Shown here piece by piece: positions 1-8,425 of a stretch of DNA of 13,690 nt. The stretch comes from Echinostoma caproni (lineage: Eukaryota; Platyhelminthes; Trematoda; Plagiorchiida; Echinostomatidae): the NCBI GenBank assembly GCA_900618425.1, contig UZAN01054566.1, forward strand, positions 1 to 13,690, in the 5' to 3' direction. The notes beneath the pieces were generated by a model, which searched no databases, was not told the origin of the DNA, and saw nothing but the letters and a program-made list of their open reading frames with translations. How positions within the stretch are numbered: position 1 is the first letter of the stretch; every line of letters begins with the position of its first letter. The translations under genes and the position numbers were made by a program.

Positions 1-45
1 TACCACGGAGCCAGCGTATTCGAATCCCATGATCACTGCTCGATT
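1..45 (+). repeat. Truncated tRNA-like (SINE-type) remnant with B box
   Basis: TATTCGAATCCC at 17-28 matches the pol III B-box consensus (GGTTCGANNCC) well. It is followed by ATGATCAC and preceded by CCACGGAG. The copy near 8351 has a parallel arrangement (CCTCGGAT, then TGTTCGAAACCC, then GCGATCAC), so the two may be from one family. The A box would lie outside the window. The evidence is short and the call is tentative. Confidence 0.35.
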
Positions 46-244
46 ACTGGCATCTGTAAATCCTACGTAACCCTTTGAGAGATTACAACATTCTCACTGT
101 AAGGGAGTAGTGATCGGAGAAAACACTAAAGCTAAAACTTGCATTCGACCGCTTTCAGGTTGGTTATGAGGCAATTTATAAAGTCATTTCATCGAATTAA
201 CACAGACATATAGATCGAGTTCGCATCCTGTCATACAGACGCAC

Positions 245-253
245 GCTGACCTG
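245..253 (-). other. Splice donor of the ZFHX-type exon
   Basis: On the minus strand the sequence is CAG followed by GTCAGC. The GT dinucleotide sits at 250-249, directly after the codon for the last conserved residue (Q of HLNNIQ). Downstream of it the frame reads VSVRLYDRM, which has no family resemblance, and this supports the splice site. The donor is weak at intron positions 3-6 (CAGC rather than AAGT) but is placed exactly where the homology ends. Confidence 0.6.
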
Positions 254-511
254 TATATTGTTCAAATGTTTGTCCGACTGTTGATGAATGGCCAAATTCC
301 CCTTCGTAGTGGTTGAGTAGTTGCACACTTCACATCGATACGGCTTGTAGCCACACACATAGCTCTCACCACGACCGAGGCGCGGGTGTGTGGTTTTGGT
401 CAAACAGTACGGACAGAGTTTCAGTGTGCCCATAATTGCATTCGATACGGACAAAGGGGATGTGTACTGATCCGACGAGACCATCTGATTTGAGTAGCAG
501 GGCAGGAGGCG
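251..511 (-). CDS. Internal exon of a ZFHX3/ZFHX4-type (zfh-2/ATBF1) zinc-finger homeobox transcription factor
   Basis: On the minus strand an 87-codon open exon carries [19 protein letters not shown] followed by [20 protein letters not shown] and KHLNNIQ. This block is a near-invariant signature of the ZFHX3/ZFHX4 (fly zfh-2) family: a C2H2 finger (C-x2-C, then H-x5-H) preceded by the HPRL-RGE-Y-CGYKP lead-in. From family knowledge, these are very large nuclear DNA-binding proteins with many C2H2 fingers and several homeodomains, acting in neuronal and muscle differentiation. The residues before the finger include another Cys pair (CPYC, about residues 35-38). The exon starts after a pyrimidine-rich tract ending CTTCAG (AG at 513-512) and ends CAG before GTCAGC (250-245). 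It is 261 nt, phase 0 at both ends. The reading frame continues upstream to about 637, but that part looks intronic because of the strong acceptor. Family identity is close to certain; exact boundaries are inferred from splice consensus only. Confidence 0.87.
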
Positions 512-552
512 CTGAAGAGTAGACGGGCAAGAAAGGTGAGGAAGCGGTACGA
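512..552 (-). other. Splice acceptor and polypyrimidine tract of the ZFHX-type exon
   Basis: Read on the minus strand, the bases before the exon are almost all pyrimidine: a run of C/T with few purines, ending TACTCTTCAG. The AG is at 513-512. This is a textbook acceptor and places the exon start at 511 in phase 0. A weaker alternative AG lies further upstream (minus-strand CATCAG, near 561), and using it would add residues that do not look conserved. Confidence 0.65.
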
Positions 553-840
553 TGACTTTACTGATGACACATAGGATGAGATCAACAGAGAGGTTTTTTT
601 TCGATAGATTGCAGAGTAATACGGAACGCATTAACATGAAGTTACCTGCATAGTTACTTAAGATTAGTGGTGTGAAGTAAATGATATTGGTTCAAGTGAC
701 CAACCTTTATACTTTACCTTCACCCATCCGAGGATAAAACTGTTTGAATGAACTGGGTTATGAAGACGAAGTCTGAAGGAGGGTCCCGTAGAATCAATAT
801 AGTATTCGTCCAAGTGAGAATGTTCTCCACTGTCTGTACC

Positions 841-1137
841 ACGGAGATTTTTTAATTTTTTAATTTTTTTTACGTTTTTTGTGATAAGCGGGAGACGGGG
901 TGAATTCCATAATGGCGTAGATCTGCTGTTCAGGGATGGAAATCGGCAACACAAACCCCGGAACTTGGAGTGCCAAACCACATAGGGCCCTATGAGGTTA
1001 GGGGTGGTATTGAACCGGACGACAGCAAAGCTGCCTATCATCAAAGTTGGTTGAATGTGTTGGGGTTCGCACCTCAGACCCCAGGGTTCAAAGTACGCCG
1101 ATTACAGCGGCTAGAACCACTGTGCCACTAGCGCACA
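841..1137 (-). repeat. Candidate tRNA-derived SINE with A-rich tail
   Basis: On the minus strand an exact A-box match, TGGCACAGTGG (1127-1117), is followed 43 nt later by a B-box-like GGTGCGAACCC (1073-1063, two mismatches). A second B-box match, GGTTCAATACC, lies at 1016-1006. About 270 bp past the A box comes a nearly pure A/T tract rich in A on this strand (878-848; runs of A broken by CGT, TT and T), as a SINE tail would be. Size and order (pol III head, body, A-rich tail) fit a tRNA-type SINE of about 290 bp. No target-site duplication was found. The open frame over part of it (minus, 664-1044) has no recognisable protein. Confidence 0.45.
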
Positions 1138-2283
1138 GATTTGCTTGCCTTGTGGAAACAGCACTGACGATTGCGATCAATTTCTTGGAGATGATGAATA
1201 AATAGGAATGGACCTCAAGATTTTTCGATAAGCCTTCTAATTGTTTTTCCCCACCGTTTGACCTTAGTTCAAACTCGTTCGCACGGAATAAAAGTGAATA
1301 TATGAAATCAAAATACCCATTCACCCAGGGTGTAGGCCTTTAGCCGTGTAGTTCGGGGTAAGTGTTTCGGTTCCATTCTTGATATGAATCACGATTCGAG
1401 TGCAAGTAGCGATAAAAAGACGGTACACGCATAAACTGATGCGCCCAAACAGAGGCCAACCTACTGTCCAATGCGGTCTGTCGACGACTTTATGCTCAAT
1501 AAGAAGGTACCGAAACATACGAAGAATAGATCACCCCGAAAAGTGGAACCCACATAAGTGAAACGATAAGCAGGCATACGTGTTCGTGAAATCACATGGA
1601 ACAGATGAGAAATCTAAGTCACAATATTATCATTGGCATCTTAGGGAGTTACTTTGAGATATGCCAATCTGGAGGAAACGTTACAAAGATTCTATAACCT
1701 TTTTTATTATGACAACAGAGCCGACTTGACGATTTCGCAGGATGCAGCCTGTAAATGACTTAATAAAAAATTACCGAGAAGCACACGATTAACGAGAACG
1801 GCGATAATGGTCGTGTAGAACGTTTACATTGTAGGTAATTTTCTGTATTGCAGACGCTGAATTTCACGATTCTATGCGGCATTCTTTTAGAATTTCTACT
1901 CTGTCTGAAGAGACATTCCCACCAGGACAATCAGCATCGCATCAATTAGATTCCCAAATCTGCATGACAGCATTTCCCCTCCAAAAATGCTTAATATCAA
2001 TTGAAATTCAAGTACAGGATGCAACAATACTCGTCCATGTTATTCAAATTTCTATAGAAAAAGAACTCTTGAGCATTTCCTTATTGTATAGTGATATTTC
2101 TAGGCATCTAAAAGATTTGCTGATCAAATCTATTTTTCCTGGTCAATAAAAAGCAAAACCGTCAGCACTCTCGATCAGTAGTCCTCCTGTGTTCTAACTC
2201 ACTGATATAAAACAAGCCAGCACATTGAGTCAAACTATCACAGTGAATGAATCTTTGCGTGCAAATAGGGATTACTCAAGGAA
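1138..2283. other. No recognised gene; AT-rich non-coding DNA
   Basis: No conserved protein, tRNA or clear repeat is visible. A 91-codon plus-strand frame (1874-2149) has no recognisable motif. The last part (about 2130-2283) may belong to the 5' part of the decayed Penelope-like element to its right: a frame reading PGQ, stop, KAKPSALSIS loosely resembles the conserved proline/lysine-rich stretch before the RT palm. That similarity is too weak to call. Confidence 0.4.
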
Positions 2284-2471
2284 GACGTAAAACGTTAACT
2301 CTATGGAGGCAACATTGAGTGCATCAACAACCATTCTTAAGTCTCTTCAAGATTCCATTGAACTCCGAACTGTTTCGGAAAGTATGGTGGTACTCTGACA
2401 AAGAATGATAAATTTTAACTCGATTTTCATTTATTTGCTCCTCAATGTAACACACTGATTGCTTAACAATA

Positions 2472-2613
2472 GGCGGTTCATCGGGAGAGATTCTTGTATG
2501 GGTATATTTATCAATGATTGACGGAGTGAATATTTAGTGATATCGTTTTCAATTTTCCCCTTTAAATTCGCTTTGTGAACGATAGTTTTAGTTTTACGTA
2601 CGATGAGCATTTG
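2472..2613 (+). pseudogene. Penelope-like RT palm remnant with degraded catalytic motif
   Basis: In one frame from 2472 the sequence reads GGSSGEILVWVYLSMID, resembling the RT motif in which an MGS-x-LGP-x-LA core is followed by a hydrophobic stretch. In another frame from 2569 it reads RFVNDSFSFTYDE, resembling the catalytic Y-x-DD box region. Here the expected first Asp is Asn (FVND), which would abolish polymerase activity. The distance between the motifs (about 30 codons) fits the family. A possible weaker upstream piece (near 2296-2400, reading NVNSMEATLSA then IELRTVSESMVVL) lies where the palm start would be. Confidence 0.62.
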
Positions 2614-2683
2614 ATATGTTTTAGAACTTTTAAGCTCAACCGATCCGCATTCCTTTTTATCTGGGGGAAGTAAAAAGCTACAA

Positions 2684-3118
2684 CATGGTAATACCCATAT
2701 ATACACAAATTATGAGACACCTAAATAGGGCATTGCAAAGTTCTGCTTATCAAAAAACAGCATGGTTTACAAACGCGGGCTTGTGAGAACTCCTTTTCTT
2801 TGGGCTAGAAAACTTGTTCATTTCGTAAACTGTAAGAAGTGGAGTTGCTAAGATGAACAATAATAAATAATGGTTACGCAGAAAGATTTATAGACGGCCA
2901 CATTAGACACTTCCGAAAGATTATGCAGCTCAAAGTGACAGCAAAAGGCCGTCTACATAAAGCTTTCTTTCTAAATTGACCACGTTTAAAACGATGCTCT
3001 CGGAAAAGGGTGAAGTCAGCTGTAGACCACACATTCACAGCTGCTCAACTCAGACTTAATGCCCCTACTCCTAAGAATGGATCTGGCCAAACGTAAACAA
3101 GGTTGGAAAAGCGGTTCT
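2684..3118 (+). pseudogene. Penelope-like connector (thumb/linker) remnant
   Basis: Starting at 2684, one frame reads THIYTNYETPK, then a stop, then KNSMVYKRGLVRTPFLWARK. From 2836 another frame continues EVELLR, stop, TIINNGYAERFIDGHIRH, then KAFFLN, stop, and VKSAVDHTFTAAQLRLNAPTP (ending near 3061). The order and spacing of YKRG, NGY-RFI-HI and AV-TF-AA-L are typical of the region between RT and endonuclease in Penelope-like elements. In-frame stops (near 2726, 2851, 2976 and 3097) and one frame change within the stretch show decay. A 9-bp inverted repeat (TAGACGGCC at 2891-2899, complement at 2947-2955) lies inside it. Confidence 0.75.
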
Positions 3119-3120
3119 GT

Positions 3121-3141
3121 CACACACACACACACACACAC
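3121..3141 (+). repeat. (CA)n microsatellite, ten units
   Basis: Ten uninterrupted CA units plus a C. It lies exactly at the boundary between the linker frame and the endonuclease frame of the decayed Penelope-like element, so its expansion is a likely cause of the frame change. Confidence 0.95.
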
Positions 3142-3145
3142 TGGG

Positions 3146-3400
3146 TACCAATCCATCTGCAGTTGCGGTAACACCTCCACTGGCCGCACAAACTGTCAAC
3201 TATCACACCGGATGGTTGAACATATTCCGAAGTGGGTGAAAAAGTCGATTACGAAACCGATAACTGGCGGTCAGGCTATCAGAACAAACCTGGCTTCATC
3301 TGTCGCAGAATATATCACGGCAAGAAGATACACAGGTGACTCTCTCTCTCGTATTTCAAACCACCACCGTTACTTTACCGAAATTCCAAACTTTTGCTAA
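3146..3400 (+). pseudogene. GIY-YIG-like endonuclease remnant of the Penelope-like element
   Basis: The frame from 3146 reads YQSICSCGNTSTGRT, NCQLSHRMVEHIPKWV and, further on, NLASSVAEYI before stopping at 3400. The C-x-C-G...GRT...L-x-x-R-x-x-EH-x-P-x-W layout is that of the C-terminal endonuclease domain of these elements. The expected YIG triad of the GIY-YIG fold is STG here, so the site is mutated. The domain is separated from the linker frame by a (CA)n run at 3121-3141 that shifts the frame. It is not a functional gene. Confidence 0.78.
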
Positions 3401-3486
3401 TTTGTGACGTGTTACTAATTCGACCACAGCCCAATTTGGTGCGCCCACTTTCCGTGGAGCTGACCTTTCTCTTCTGTTTTTGTTAG

Positions 3487-3769
3487 CCTTTGCATGTACA
3501 CGTTTGTTCACTATGATTCATCAACCCAATGTGCCATATGTATGCCAGCTGGTTTCACATTTAGCGATTGAGAAAATTAAACGAAATGTTAACAACTTTC
3601 GAGATTTGTATTCATTCGTTATGAATGCAATAGACATGAGGGACCTCATTTTCAAATATTCGTTTTATTCCCTAAAGCCATCTGATCTTCCAAAGTGGAC
3701 TGAAAAGCGGGACATGCTTCGCGTTGTCGGGGGCTCATTAGCACTAGGATTCGTATCCGAATGCGAAAG
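3487..3769 (+). CDS. Low-confidence candidate exon, no recognised product
   Basis: A 107-codon open frame on the plus strand (3480-3803) has no ATG start at its beginning. It is preceded by a good acceptor-like sequence: a pyrimidine-rich tract (about 3460-3484) ending TTGTTAG, with AG at 3485-3486. A donor-like AAG followed by GTTGTT lies at 3767-3775. The translation contains PYVCQLVSHLAIEKIKRNVN and LRVVGGSLALGFVSECER, and I recognise no family in it. Frames of this length occur by chance in this AT-rich sequence, and the position just after the Penelope-like remnant could also make it more element debris. Treat it as a hypothesis only. Confidence 0.15.
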
Positions 3770-4445
3770 GTTGTTTATTTCCCTTATTATTCAGCTGATC
3801 TGACCGAAATGAGTTGACTCAGCTTGATAAATTCATGACTCATTTTTTCGATTCCCTCTCATACGATGAGTTTACGCTGAGCGAGTAAATTGTTTTGTAG
3901 CACAATGGGTATTTGGTCTCGTGGATCAAAAGAAGGGACCTTCACAGCTGCTCGTAAGCTACGGGCACAGTTCACCTAATTAATTCGAATATGTGCGTTA
4001 CTGGCATATAATGTGTATATAGAGAGAGAGAAAATATCAGTTTTTCACTCTCTTTGTATTCGACAGAGCAGATAGAGCCTACTGGAAACATGTACGAGGT
4101 AGATCGTAAAACTGTCTCCCATTGCGCTTCAACAAAAGGTTGGAATATCACTAATCATCCAGAGATCTTTAAGACGTTTAAACAGTGTATAAGCCCGGTC
4201 GCTCTGATGAGTTCAACAAGATGCCTTGAAATGATGCTGATACATCTCGATTCGATACTTAAACGATAAAACTAATGATTAATCCCCTCAGTATCAAAAA
4301 GCATAGCATACAGTGCAATTGGTCAAATCTGTTAAAAGAAAAATGCATACCGCACGAAGCAACACATACAAAGAATGGAAGTAGTTAAACAAACGCTTAA
4401 ATCTATGGAAAAACGTATTCAAGCTCCAAAAAATGGAAGAGATTA
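3770..4445. other. No recognised gene; short (GA)n run
   Basis: The only distinct element is a short GA repeat (about 4020-4031) after TATATA. A 71-codon plus-strand frame (4054-4269) has no recognisable motif. A CTGATGAG...GAAA string near 4206 was tested as a hammerhead ribozyme and rejected. Confidence 0.5.
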
Positions 4446-4520
4446 GATCAGTAAGCTGAGTGGCTTATTAGCACTCGGCAGGTTCTCAACTCGACCCCCA
4501 CTCTAGATGATTGGATCACC
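4446..4520 (+). repeat. Weak tRNA-like remnant
   Basis: GTAAGCTGAGTGG (4451-4463) resembles a Leu/Ser-type tRNA D-arm and A box. AACTCGACCCC (4488-4498) resembles a degenerate B box about 25 nt downstream. It fits the pattern of the better tRNA-like pieces near 8351 and 10346 but has more mismatches and closer spacing. It may be an old SINE head or chance. Confidence 0.28.
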
Positions 4521-6731
4521 AAACAGAAAGGGAATATTTTGCACGAATAGTCTAGTTACAAAATACTATCACCTTATACCTTTGCACTGCCGGTTTTTGT
4601 TTGTTGGCTTGAACCATAAATATTACATATGAGCCGAGCTTTGTTGATTCTTGGGCGAATTTTTCCGTTGAAACCTATTTTCTAATTTTTTGAAGCCATG
4701 CTGTTAGCCTTAGGTTTTCTTTGCACTTGAAAATACACTCAACTTATTGAACAGCTGAGGATTTGTACGAATCTGTTACTCAGCTGTCAAAATAGATGCA
4801 ATACAACAGCAAGCTTGCCATGTGTTCATGCAAGTGCACCTCGGAGTAAATTTTTAAATTATATACAGTTAATCAGTGATGACTAACGTAACCCGAAAAA
4901 TTTCCTCTTAATAGAATTGCGGAGTGCAACTGAAATCACTGGAAAAACCGCAAAGTAGTTGTTTTTCTTTCACAACCAAGTTATTTAATCATCTAAAGTA
5001 ATTAAAAATAATACGAATTATATAATGACAAGGGATTTCGCGCAAATTCTTTGTGCATCTCATTTTTATTACTAATCAAAGTTAGCATTTAATATAATTA
5101 GAAAATATAAGTCGCAAGCATCATTCTATCGAAATGAGTTGTATGACGAGCTTCTCACAAATCCGCACAGTAATAGTCCATCGGCTTAGACATCTATCAA
5201 ATCGACTTGATATGTTGTATTCAAATTTCACCCCTTCCGTCTAATATCCCTGCTTAAATGTATATATGCACTGTAATTCTTGTGATATTTCAATCACATA
5301 ATTAATCACGAATGCATTAATCTCTTTTGATCAACATTTACAAATGTGAAACGGCTTAAAAATCGGTGGATATTCACCCCAGTCAAGTTCAACCCACTCA
5401 GCTTGCACATGGGAACCGATTCCGTTGCTTTCATACACATTTGACTGCTTGCTGACAAGCTGTATATATGTGAGTGAGAACTTGGCGATAACCGATCGCA
5501 GATTTTATTCTTCATTTGAATTTAATCATTAAGACAAAGAGATTTACTGATCATAGGCGTCTAATAATCTCAATCCGGTTGCAATTACAGATCGATAAGA
5601 CATTTATCTTTCACATGGCGTGAATGTTCCATCCAGTGTGAATTTGAGCTAAACTTCTTGATTTGACTAATTTGGACTTTGGATCCATTCGAGAGGAAAT
5701 CTTTTCAAATAATAATCAAATCGATCGTAAATATAAAACGAATGACCTACAGTTCCATTGGTAAGCTAAAAAAAGCCGTCACTGTGAGCTACTTTCTCTT
5801 TTAGTTGTCGTCATTCACCGTACGGATGTTATACATTTTCGACTGATGAGAATATACGAGGTGGATGGGGGTGGGTGAATGTGAATTCCTTTCATCGTGT
5901 GTCCTCTTTGTTGCTCATTCTAGTTCCACCATATTTACAACTGCAGAAGTACAATTACCCTGGACGTCACTTAGAAATGATATAACAGTTCAAGCAATAA
6001 AAGCAAGTTTTCTTTGTTCCTTTTTTGAAACTGTACAATGTACTGATGCTACAAAGAAAAAGTAGTCTTGCAGTTGACGATCAATATCCCATCTTTGAGA
6101 CGCAGGACTAAGAAAAATATTGAGTTTACCTGATGAATGGATTTCTTTACATCCAGTCTATCCGGGAGGTTAATACTAGGAAGACAACCTCCGTCATTCG
6201 TGAAATCAGTCGGAGTGGGACCTAAGATTTAATAAACAGCTAGCTGCATTTATGGAAAGTTCATTGCTACCAAAAATCCGCCGTTGTCAAAAACTTTGAG
6301 ATGCCTGGAATTAAACAGTGGGGGATTAAACTAAGCAAATGAAAGAAAATGGTCATTTTCTTTACTGGATTCAGGTAATGAAGTCAACATTCAAGTAATT
6401 AATATTATTTATCATTAACTTGGGAGTATATACTATTGAATACGGCAAACTCAATTCGACTTGGATTCATCCAGACTCACTTCGACCTGTTTAGGCTGCA
6501 ATGATTGACCGGATAATTCACCATGAGCATGAAACATATATTGGTAGCGATAGTAGGCTGCACCTCTTTTGTATACAAGATTCTTAGAAAGTTTGAAATA
6601 TTCATTCGAGTCTGATAAGAAGTCAGGAAGCTGCTAAGCTATAACACACAACTTCCTTTACTATTTGATTGCAATAATTTACAATTGACTAAAATATTTC
6701 ATTTGTGACGTTTTCTTTCGTTTACCTTGCA
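4521..6731. other. No recognised gene; AT-rich non-coding DNA
   Basis: No conserved coding segment, RNA gene or long repeat is visible on either strand. Frames at 5306-5515 (minus) and 5865-6065 (plus) are short and unconserved. A 7-bp inverted repeat (GGAGGTT at 6165-6171 and its complement at 6186-6192) is present but unremarkable. Confidence 0.5.
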
Positions 6732-6735
6732 CATC
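6732..6735. repeat. Left copy of putative CATC target-site duplication
   Basis: CATC directly before the TG end of the probable solo LTR. It matches the four bases directly after its CA end. Confidence 0.5.
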
Positions 6736-7044
6736 TGTTATAATCCCTGCCCTCGTCCTGGTCATAGAAGACCGGTATGCCAGTGACCCCTCACCGTCCC
6801 GTGAGCCCGAATCGCTCATTCAGTCTCTGAGATTCGTCTCCTATTAGCGAGAAAACGAGAAAGAAGACATCTAGCCACCCAAATGTGTCAACCCCGTTGA
6901 ACTTTCTATACCCGGACTGCTCTCCTGTTACGCCACGTGACCAGTATATATCCACCAGAATGAAAGGTGCACACCGTGTTTTGTATCTCATTGTTGCTGG
7001 AATGCTTTTGTAAGCGGCAAGAAAATTCCTTTTTTATACACGCA
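6736..7044 (+). mobile_element. Probable solo LTR of a Gypsy-type LTR retrotransposon
   Basis: A 309-bp segment begins TGTTATAATCCC and ends TACACGCA, so it has the TG...CA ends of LTRs. It is bounded by CATC at 6732-6735 and again at 7045-7048, as a 4-bp target-site duplication would be. The longer match GCACATC also occurs at both edges. Inside, CCAGTATATATCC (6941-6953) looks like a TATA box about two thirds of the way in, and the composition is more GC-rich than the flanks. No gag-pol sequence adjoins it, so it would be a solo LTR left by recombination. Orientation is inferred from the TATA position. Gypsy/Metaviridae elements, including the CsRn1-type group known from flukes, are the natural source, but the family is not proven. 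Confidence 0.58.
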
Positions 7045-7048
7045 CATC
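7045..7048. repeat. Right copy of putative CATC target-site duplication
   Basis: CATC directly after the CA end of the probable solo LTR. It matches the four bases directly before its TG end. Confidence 0.5.
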
Positions 7049-8350
7049 GCATCTCATCTCCAATCTGATGTTCTTAGCTCTCCTGTTACTTAAAGATTCG
7101 TATTCGCGTCAAGAGTTCATTTATCTGCAACGTTCCGACTGAAAGGATCGGTCAGATCAATAGGATTTAAATTAGGACGTGGCCAGTCAGTAAAGGTTAG
7201 TCGTACGTTCAGAATCAGCTACATAATTATCCGCATTGACAAGAATTAATCGTGATAGACCTATAGTGCACTACCTGTCATTGTGAGAATGGTTGGGGCA
7301 ATGAAGTCATCTTTCAGCTGCTATTAGAGACAACGACGGCATCTGTACAACTCAATGTCATTTCAGGGGTCATTATTGTTTGAATTGGTCCACTTATAAT
7401 CTAAATGTGTATGTATGTATGTATGTATGTATGTATGTATGTATGTATGTATGTATGTATGTATGTATATAATCCACATCTCATAAAGTGCTATCTCAAC
7501 TGCGATCCTAGAAATACTGTGCTAATTTAATGCCATATCTTTGGCAGTACACCATGTTCCTATACTTGCTGTTGTGCTGCATTATGTAACACCGACGTTT
7601 ATGTGGTTAACTTAAAGTTCTTTTTAGAGCAACTAAGTTCGCAACCTGATACACCGGTCACTTATCTTTGCGAGGCTACAATATTTGACTATTTTCTCGC
7701 TAAGATCTTCCACAATGAATACGAATTGATGGACGGACAACGATAGAACGAAATCACTTCCTATTCTGTAATAAGTAACTCGGTTTTTAAGACACCACAA
7801 CATCGAGACTAATGAGTGTGAAGTATGCCTGGTAAGGATGAAAATCAGGCTGTGGCACAGACCTATATAGTAATAAAAATAATCTCAATGCAAAGTTTTC
7901 CTACACTTCAACTGGTACGAACCGCCGTGAAATAAAATAGTTGTATTGGACTGGCGAGTTTATCCGTGTTGATTAATTTGTATGCTTTCTCTCGATTGCT
8001 GTGGTATTGAGTCGGTAGAAAATGTCTGGAGATTGACGAGCTCAATGCTTTGCTCGAATTAGAAGTGTAAAAAATCAGTGTAACTGGTGATGGTACAAGA
8101 TTCACCTGTATTTTTAGAACAGTTGCCAGCCCTAATTGAAATGCGGCAATTTTCTACGCATTGTTGCAGAACAGATGAATTTACACGCAAAGACTCCATT
8201 GATAGCAGAGTCAAATCGTCAGTGATTCCTCGAGGAAAAAGTGGCGAGTGATTCGGCACTTTTATGATTAAATATGTTGTCATCGATTTTCAACTTGTAC
8301 AAATCACTTCTCATCATTCTATAACCAGATTAGGCACTATTACTCTGGGG
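7049..8350. other. No recognised gene; contains the ATGT microsatellite
   Basis: Apart from the ATGT repeat there is no conserved protein or RNA feature. Minus-strand frames at 7908-8105 and 8059-8283 are short, overlap each other and have no recognisable motifs. Confidence 0.5.
7405..7468. repeat. (ATGT)n microsatellite, about 14.5 perfect units
   Basis: From 7411 to 7468 the tetranucleotide ATGT is repeated without interruption, with one imperfect unit (ATGTGT) before it and TATAAT after. A perfect run of this length is likely to vary between individuals. Confidence 0.97.
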
Positions 8351-8425
8351 CGAGGGTGGTCGAGTGTTAACGCTGCAAAATTATCGCCTCGGATGACGTG
8401 TGTGTTCGAAACCCGCGATCACCAC
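8351..8425 (+). repeat. tRNA-like SINE head with good A and B boxes
   Basis: TGGTCGAGTGT (8357-8367) matches the pol III A box with one mismatch. TGTTCGAAACC (8403-8413) matches the B box with one mismatch, 35 nt later. The piece resembles a Leu/Ser-type tRNA (GTGGTCGAGTGTTAACGC) followed by GCGATCACCACC where the 3' acceptor side would be. Acceptor-stem pairing is not convincing, so it is more likely a tRNA-derived SINE head or tRNA pseudogene than a working tRNA. A T-rich run (8431-8437) follows shortly after. Confidence 0.5.

Larger units (their letters stand above)
2284..3400 (+). mobile_element. Decayed Penelope-like retroelement (RT, linker and GIY-YIG endonuclease remnants)
   Basis: Pieces of one Penelope-like polyprotein appear in the correct order on the plus strand, with frame changes between them. 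They are a reverse-transcriptase palm segment, the connector with YKRG-L-RT and NGY-x2-RFI-x2-HI, the AV-x2-TF-x-AA-x-L stretch, and a C-terminal C-x-C-G GIY-YIG-like domain ending EHIPKW. Penelope-like elements are the retroelement class pairing an RT with a C-terminal GIY-YIG endonuclease. Stops and at least four frame changes show it is dead. The 5' end is uncertain: similarity fades above about 2300. It runs antisense to the ZFHX-type exon. The pieces are listed separately below. Confidence 0.78.

Noticed and set aside
664..1044. 126-codon minus-strand open frame
   Set aside because: No recognisable motif. Much of it overlaps the candidate SINE with its A-rich tail, which is translated as a Lys-rich stretch.
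1874..2149. 91-codon plus-strand frame upstream of the Penelope-like element
   Set aside because: It does not show the motifs expected upstream of the RT palm, and no other family is recognisable.
4206..4260. Possible hammerhead ribozyme (CTGATGAG ... GAAA)
   Set aside because: The core strings are present, but stem II cannot form between them, stem III needs a bulge, and the arms for stem I do not pair.
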